A stretch of DNA of 64,000 nt from Alnus glutinosa. Taxonomy: Eukaryota > Streptophyta > Magnoliopsida > Fagales > Betulaceae. A program made the translations under genes and the position numbers. Shown here one piece after another: positions 58,096 through 64,000 of this stretch; the stretch's first letter is position 1, and each line of letters begins with the position of its first letter. The DNA lies in assembly GCF_958979055.1 (NCBI RefSeq), contig NC_084891.1:27563001-27627000 (forward strand), read 5' to 3'. A model generated the notes under the pieces. The model had not been told where the DNA came from, did no database searches, and saw only the letters and a list, made by a program, of their open reading frames with translations.

Positions 58096-60283
58096 TTTAA
58101 TTAAAATAGTAAGTGAATTATAAAAACAAGATTCAAACTCATGACGTTCATTTGCTTTGATAACATGTTATATTGCTACGCATCTTAAAAACTTAAACTA
58201 AAAAAAATAATTGAGTTACTCATTTAATCAATATTATAGCAATACGTTAACTTATTATCACTGATTAAAGCATTAAATCTCTCCCCCTTGTGAATGGTAA
58301 AGTCTCTAAGCATTTATACGGGACACAAACAAATAGAGCTAGCTACAAAGTAATGGGCTGCCGACATGGTACAATGTAGAGTGTTTGAGCGTCAGTGTGT
58401 GCAATTATGTGGTACGTAGTTTGACCAGTGATGGTAAACAGTAATAAGTAAATTCACTTTAAAGGGAAAAAAGATGCAATGAAGGTTTCTGTGGGGAGGG
58501 TCCCTGTGGGGTCAAATGACATTCGATCGAAGCCATGTATTATGTATATGCTCTGTTCCCTCGTCATAATTGATTTTGGGCAATGCGTCCCACTGGTGAT
58601 CCAGCTCCAATAGTAATGATGGATTTAATTCTTAAGAAATAAAAACAGAGACAAGTTGCTGCATATAACGTATAAAATTGGACAAGTTGAAGAATAAATG
58701 AGGCCCTTTTGATATAATCGCATACTTTGTTTTTTCTTTTATTATTAAATGATTACATAACATCATCCAAATAATTGAAGAGGGAAAATGAGAAAAACAA
58801 AGGAGTGGCAAAGAAGAGGTAGTCAATCAAGGTAGTGTAAAATTGGATAGGCATGAAGAAGGGCTTCGATGAGATTTATCGGCCCGAACAAGTATTTGAG
58901 TAAATCCCATTAAAATTCTTTCGATTTATTGTTCAAATTAATTACGATTAAACTGTTACATAGAGTTTTGATTGAGGTAGATTGGTAGTACATTATAGTT
59001 ATCAAGTGAAAATTTTTGTTATGGGTGATAGGTTAGATAAGTGTGAGACTTTAATTTGGATTGCGATCGTGAGAGAGAGATTATATGAAATTTATTTACT
59101 CCAACAAATAAATTTCATATAAATTGTTTGATAATTACTGTTGAAAACGAATGGATCATGATCTGAATGGGAGACTTTAGTGAAGGAACAAATGATTGAG
59201 ATTATGATGGAGGTAATAACCTTTAATTAGGGTCAAAACAAAAGTATTAATCAAGAAAAAATGCAAAATTTGGGAAAGCGTACAAAAATGTGGGATGATG
59301 GAGATGGGGTCCACAGGTGATAATTGACAGTGAAAGAGCCTAAAAACGGGCGTGGTATGAGGGGAACATGGAAGCAGTGTTGGTTGTAGGGGTGGAAGGG
59401 GACACTTGCTTCTGAACCTTCTGATGAGAGACCTCCATTTTGTCTTCCAGTTTCCGCCAACCCCTATTTTACCTTAAAACAAAATAAATATAATAATATC
59501 GTTTTTTGAGATATTCCTTTGTTTTTATTTTATTTTTTTATTTTTTTATTCATGATTGCTATATTCATGCAAGTCATTCTCATGTCTTCGGCCTTTGTGG
59601 ATGTGGCCCGAGATTCGAGGCTCCTTTGAAGGCTTTTCGATAAAGGGAGGAGGGAGAGGCCATTTGCCCATTTTTCTATTGCAAATATAATTCTCACTCT
59701 AGTGATTTAGCTCAAAAAAATAATAATAATAATACCAAGGGATTGAGCTGCCACTGAACAAATGAACCTCTTTGTTGATGATTGACAGATGCACTGAACA
59801 AAGCCTCACATATTGGTTTTCAGGAAAAAATGGGTTTCCAACAATTGCACTGTTACGTTAGGGAGTAAAGAAAAAAATTGTAAAAATATATGATGGGGTG
59901 ATATGAAAGAGGAAAGTGAGAGTGGCAGCAAAGAAAAAATAATGTGCTACATCTTATATATTAAAGTATATTGAAGTGTATTGCAATGATCTCTATTTGT
60001 AGAAAGGTTAGGAATGGTGAACTAGTAAATCCTATAATAATTAAGAAGAGAATAAACCTTAATATAGAGAATATTTTATAAATATTGTAACAAGATTAAA
60101 ATGAGAGTGGGTGACCGATGCCGCCCCATGCCCAAATCTGATGGTCTTGGCTTTTTCTTATGACTACGGGGATGACACAACCACTCTTGGAGGTTTGGTT
60201 GGAGTGGCCGACCACCTTCGAGGTTGGTTTTTTTTTTTTAGTTCAACGTTGCACTGCCATGTCAATAATTTTTTTTTTTGGAG
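58096..60283. other. Intergenic DNA, no gene seen
   Basis: AT-rich. It contains a perfect small hairpin (59082-59121) and an AAT run (about 59718-59733). Short ORFs only. Confidence 0.45.
59082..59121. repeat. Perfect 16-bp inverted repeat with 8-base loop
   Basis: TATATGAAATTTATTT, loop ACTCCAAC, then the exact complement AAATAAATTTCATATA. It is isolated in AT-rich DNA and no flanking element ends were recognised. Confidence 0.9.
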
Positions 60284-60411
60284 CTAATGCGGCATTGCCA
60301 CGTCACATTGACACATCCAAGAGTAAAATGGGAGGATGACTAGCATTTGCGTCATTGCCATGTCACACTGCCACATCCGAGAGTAAAATGGGAGGATGAC
60401 TGGCATAAGAT
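60284..60411. repeat. Two-copy tandem repeat (~63-70 bp)
   Basis: Both units contain 'cattgcca.gtcaca.tg.ca', 'acatcc.agagtaaaatggga' and 'ggatgactggcat'-like text, ending near 60345 and 60411. They differ by a few substitutions. Confidence 0.8.
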
Positions 60412-60862
60412 AAATTGATTTGGAGGAGAAAGTTAATAAAAATAGCATAAGATAAACAATGGTTGTCAAATGACGAGACAGCATAATTTATAAAGGCATG
60501 CACCTTTGAGAGAGGACCTTCTTCTCCTTTCCAAACCTCAAAGGGTCATATTGCCCTTATAAAAGAATAGGCCTACCACCAAAATTGAGTCAACCAATGT
60601 CACTCTCTCGATTTAGCACTCAAGATTAGTGCTCGAGTAATGTTACACATGCAATTATTTTATAATTTTTTTTTATATGTATTTTTTTGACATCTATTAA
60701 CATGTAATTAGAGGAGTTTGGTTTACTGCCAATTAAAAAATAATTCAACATCATCCCATATAAAATAAAATGGTGGAGATTGCCTCAAATGAAAAATATA
60801 ACTAAAATTCTGCCTATTATCATCTCATCTTCGCTGCTTATTTTTTTACAAGTAATAACTAA

Positions 60863-61048
60863 AATGAGTAATGCTATAAATCATATTTTTATTTTACAAC
60901 TATTCTACAATAATGATGTGTCAGTGACTCAGTCCTAACGAACCGTTCAATTTTTTATTTTTATCTTTTAATAAGGACTAATCCAAAAGTTGATTGAGAT
61001 TTACACGTCAACATTGTAAGATAAAAATATAATTTGTAGCATTACTTT
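60863..61048. mobile_element. MITE with GAGTAATGCTA-type ends
   Basis: Left 'gagtaatgctataaatcata' and right 'tataatttgtagcattactt' are inverted, and 'ttttattttacaa' pairs with 'ttgtaagataaaa'. A second, partial element of similar type starts right after it ('aaaaatgctatacatatatc', 61049). Confidence 0.8.
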
Positions 61049-61049
61049 A

Positions 61050-62012
61050 AGAAAAATGCTATACATATATCATCTTTATAACTATTTTACAACTTACTTA
61101 CAGATGTCAACATGTTATTGGAGCAATCACCAGCGCAGAAGATTGGTGCTTACAACTTTTGTTTGTTTTTGCTTCTTCCCTTTTTATTTGGTCATTGAAA
61201 AGAATTTGAAGTCTGTGGGCTTGCAATTTAATTAAGGGCAGCCCGCATTTTTCTCTTCCGTAACTCAGGCTACAATATTTTGGGCTGAAAAAAAGCCCAT
61301 ACAATTTCAAGCCCGATAAGGAGTGGGACGAGGTGTGATTTTTAGCATTTTTTTTTTTTTTAATAAAAAAAGGAAATCGGAGCCCTAGATTTCAAATTTG
61401 GGAGCCCAATTTCAGTCAAGCAGTCTCACACCAAAACCACCACCGTACGCCGCCGCCGAGAACGCCGCCCACAGCAGCCCAGCCATCAGTTGAACAGGAT
61501 AGGTAAACTATTCTACTTTCTCCATTTTGACTCGCTATTCTCCAGAAGAACAGCCCGTCGCCCACGAATTCTTGCTTTCACGACCGGATATTTTTCTGGT
61601 GTCTCCCTAGATTCCAAAAAGATGAGTGCATGATACTAAAAGCTAAACGAGAAAACCAGTTCAAAACCAATCCTGCCTGAATAAATGAATACGTCAAGAA
61701 CCTTCTCGATAAAATCCAAAACATCTTGGTTGTCCATAAATTCAATGTAGCTCCAATTAATTTATTCTTTGCTACATATTTATTTTCATCGAGTGCGAGA
61801 AGAGAAAGAGGCTTTGAAGGAAGTCCACGGGGTTGGGGGGGAGGGCTTCTGTGGCGCGAAGGAGGGAGATATGAGAAAATGAAAATATTTGAAAACAGCC
61901 GAGGAACATTGTTTTGCCATAGGTAGCATAGAAATATGACAAAAACTAAAATGGCGGAGGAGAAGCGAGTTTGATGGAGTGTTTTCCGAGCTCGTTGAGA
62001 ATGCTCTTACAA
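61050..62012. other. Upstream region of RPA43, possible non-coding first exon
   Basis: Around 61430-61505 the sequence is leader-like: 'gccgccgccgagaacgccgccc' type GC-rich text ending in 'acaggatag|gtaaac', a possible 5' UTR exon and donor for the downstream gene. No protein-coding gene is visible. A 66-codon ORF (61726-61926) has no family features. Confidence 0.35.
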
Positions 62013-62757
62013 GTAGTAGTGGTGTGCAGACCCGTAACCCCGACCCGTACAGTTAAAACCGACCCGACCTGCAAAACGCACAAACCGCACTTTCAATCCG
62101 GTTTTCGTTCCTGTTTCCAGCAATCCGCACGGTGCGGTGCGGTTTGCGGGTCGGCATTTCGAAAAATCTCGGGGACTCGCCCCGCCCCGTATAAATATTA
62201 AAAAAAAAAAAAAAAAACACCCTAAAGTTCTTACTTCTTAACCCTAGCGCCGCACCCCTTTTGATTTTTTTTCTCTTTTCTTTAGTTCCAAGTTCCAGAG
62301 AGTTCCACACTTCCACTCCTACGCTGCGCAGCCTCCCTGCCCTCCCTAGTCCCCTTTTCTTCTCTCTTCACACTGCACCGACGCCGATCTTCTCCGTCGT
62401 GGGTATGAAGTTCTGAAGGGAACCCGTGTGTTCGTCAATGTCTGGATGTTGCATCGAGACCCAAGGGTTTGGCCGGTCCCGGAAGAGTTTTTGCCGGAGA
62501 GGTTTCTGACGAGCCATGCAAATATCGATGCTTCAGCCTTCACCGTTTTAAGTTCACGCTGTTTGGGTCCGGTAGACGGTCTTGCCCGGGCTTCACGCTT
62601 GCCTTGCAAATATCGCACCTTTAGAGTGAAGACTGACGCTGGCTCGCTTGCTTCAGCCTTCAGGGATTTGAGTGGACAACGCCGCTGAACCCGCCCCGCC
62701 CCACAAACCCGCGCCCCCCGCCCCGCACGTACCCGCACCGCACGGATTTCACTACTT
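62013..62757. mobile_element. GC-rich repeat element carrying a P450 fragment, just upstream of RPA43
   Basis: The outer parts (62024-62175 and 62690-62757) consist of 'gacccg', 'ccgcacggtgcgg', 'cgccccgccccg' and 'cccgcaccgcacgg' blocks in opposed orientation. The tips 'agtagtg' (62015) and 'cactact' (62750) are inverted. GC-rich 'acccg/cgggt' ends of this kind occur in plant hAT-related non-autonomous elements. The inside contains the P450 fragment at 62375-62615. No target duplication was found, so the boundaries are approximate and the class is a guess. Confidence 0.5.
62375..62615 (+). pseudogene. Cytochrome P450 fragment (CYP82-like)
   Basis: Frame one reads GYEVLKGTRVFVNVWMLHRD and then PRVWPVPEEFLPERFLTSHA, the K-helix-to-PERF segment of plant P450s. 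'HRDPxVWxxPxEFxPERFL' and 'HANID' resemble CYP82. After ~36 degenerate bases and a frame change, 62562-62612 reads FGSGRRSCPGFTLALQI, the haem-binding signature FxxGxRxCxG with its Cys ligand. The I-helix, ExxR and all of the N-terminal half are absent. P450s are haem mono-oxygenases; this piece cannot fold into one. It sits inside a GC-rich repeat, consistent with gene-fragment capture. Confidence 0.82.
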
Positions 62758-62837
62758 TTTAGCGGTTCACGGGTCCAATTTCCCCTGCCCGCAGGGTGTG
62801 GGGCGGGTCCAAAGAGACTAAGAGTGTGAGGCTCGCA

Positions 62838-64000
62838 ATGGAGGGATTGAAGGTATCAGATGCCAATTTGATAGTCTACGTGCACCCATCCAAGAGTACC
62901 AAGGTTTCCCAAGCGGTCCTCCGTGAGCTTAGCTCTATGCTTTTCAAGTACTATTCCTTAAACCCCTCTTTTGATTTTTTTTTAATTATCAATGATTTTG
63001 AGCTTTTTCTATTGTTGTTATTATTGCGATATTGGAGTGGATGAATGAGCTTATTCTTTGTGATAGATTGATTACACACTGAGTTTTATAGTTGGATGGG
63101 TGTTGATTTGTTTTTGTTTGGTAGCAGAGAAAACTTGGGAAAGTAACTGGGAAACTTTGAATGTATTGGTGAATATGTCCGGTGTGACATATGTAAAGAT
63201 TCAATAGAGCTTTCTTTCAAATGGGTTTTGTTTTGAGTAACCAATAGCCTTGCACTTCTTCATATGGTATACATTGAGTAATTATGGTTTTGTTTAGATG
63301 CTATCAACCAAATTGATGAAATGTAATTCTTGTGCATTGATAGCAAGCTCTACCAGCCGACATTGCGTAGTTCTTGTACTTAGAAGCACAAGCTTTTTGC
63401 AGTTTTAGAGATTGTGGCATTAAGAAATCCATTTTCTGTTTTGGGGATGGTATAAAGTGCGAAACATCTGTATCTAATTTTAAAATTTTGAATTATGATC
63501 CTCCAAAATTAGGTCATAGGTCTGCTTCTGCTAATGTGCTTCTATGGCAATTGTGTTGTTGATTACAGGTTTAATGAAACCTTTGAAGGCGTGGTATTAG
63601 CTTATGACGTCCAAATTCAAGATAAACTTGCGAAGATTCTTCCTGCAATTCATCCTTATTTTGGTGTAAGCCTAAAAGCAAAGTTATTACTTTTTGCTCC
63701 AAAGCCAAATATGCTATTAGGTAGTTATGCTATGTCCCTTCTCATCATTCATGGGAAACTATACTCCACTTTCCTTTTCTTTTCTTCTATTTCCTTTTGT
63801 TCTTTTTAAATATAATAAAAGGGTTTTTAACAGAGGGACCACATGTACACTCCATTAAGATTTCATGAACATGTGCTGCATATTCTTTATATGCTTTTAT
63901 GTTGTCCATACTAATTGTTTTCTTGTATTGTCATTTCCAGAAGGGAAGGTAGTGAAGCTTACACAAACATCTATTCATGTCATTGTTCTTGGTTTCTCAT
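62838..64000 (+). CDS. RPA43: DNA-directed RNA polymerase I subunit RPA43, 5' part (Arabidopsis At1g75670-like), cut by window end
   Basis: Three in-phase exons are visible: 62838-62947 (MEGLKVSDANLIVYVHPSKS...LSSMLFK), 63569-63720 (FNETFEGVVLAYDVQIQDKL...LLLFAPKPNMLL) and 63941 onward (EGKVVKLTQTSIHVIVLGFS, still open at 64000). They give 106 full codons. RPA43 (homologue of Pol II Rpb7) forms the stalk of RNA polymerase I with RPA14-type partners and contacts the initiation factor Rrn3/TIF-IA, so it acts in nucleolar rRNA transcription. The visible part is the N-terminal SHS2/tip domain ('HPYFGV..KAKLLLFAPKPNMLLEGKV') and the start of the OB part. The ATG lies only ~80 bp after the P450-bearing GC-rich repeat. 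Confidence 0.9.

Overview
The window looks like nuclear DNA of a eudicot plant, probably woody. Protein-coding genes are intron-bearing and plant-type (an ARF5/MONOPTEROS gene, a DEAH5-like spliceosomal helicase, a plant-type 53-residue ATP synthase subunit). Intergenic DNA is AT-rich and full of foldback elements, LINE remnants and LTR fragments. The species cannot be fixed from sequence alone.

Layout. 0-8 kb: repeat-rich DNA with a decayed CCCH zinc-finger pseudogene (3833-5358) and an LTR-flanked remnant (6019-7330). 8.0-11.2 kb: a compact pair. On the minus strand a tRNA-Phe(GAA) gene is followed 5 nt later by an RNA that I identify as RNase MRP RNA. On the plus strand, 126 bp from the tRNA, starts a two-exon mitochondrial ribosomal protein mL53 gene whose intron holds a 0.6-kb foldback element. 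13.3-24.0 kb: a divergent pair, a seven-exon TLDc-domain gene (minus) and a three-exon ATP synthase subunit e-like gene (plus). The second intron of the latter is 6 kb and contains a 5'-truncated antisense LINE. 25.7-26.5 kb: a Mutator-like element with 41-bp perfect terminal inverted repeats and a 10-bp target duplication. 27.2-31.5 kb: a two-exon DEAH5/PRP22-type helicase whose leader carries a partial copy of the ATP synthase e gene leader. 33.6-36.4 kb: a truncated pseudogene of an ACT-domain (STY8/17/46-type) protein kinase. 39.4-40.7 kb: an intronless membrane-anchored methyltransferase-like gene. 43.7-51.4 kb: a complete 14-exon ARF5 gene (minus) with several upstream ORFs in its leader and a hAT-type MITE in its penultimate intron. 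51.4-62 kb: AT-rich intergenic DNA with several foldback elements and a LINE RNase H fragment. 62.0-64.0 kb: a GC-rich repeat carrying a cytochrome P450 (CYP82-like) gene fragment, directly upstream of an RNA polymerase I subunit RPA43 gene that runs off the window end.

The genes form no pathway cluster. Several concern ribosome production, mitochondrial function or RNA processing (MRP RNA, tRNA-Phe, mL53, RPA43, DEAH5, ATP synthase e), while ARF5 is a developmental regulator. Exon boundaries were assigned by hand from reading-frame continuity, GT/AG sites and remembered family sequences. No alignment or database search was run.
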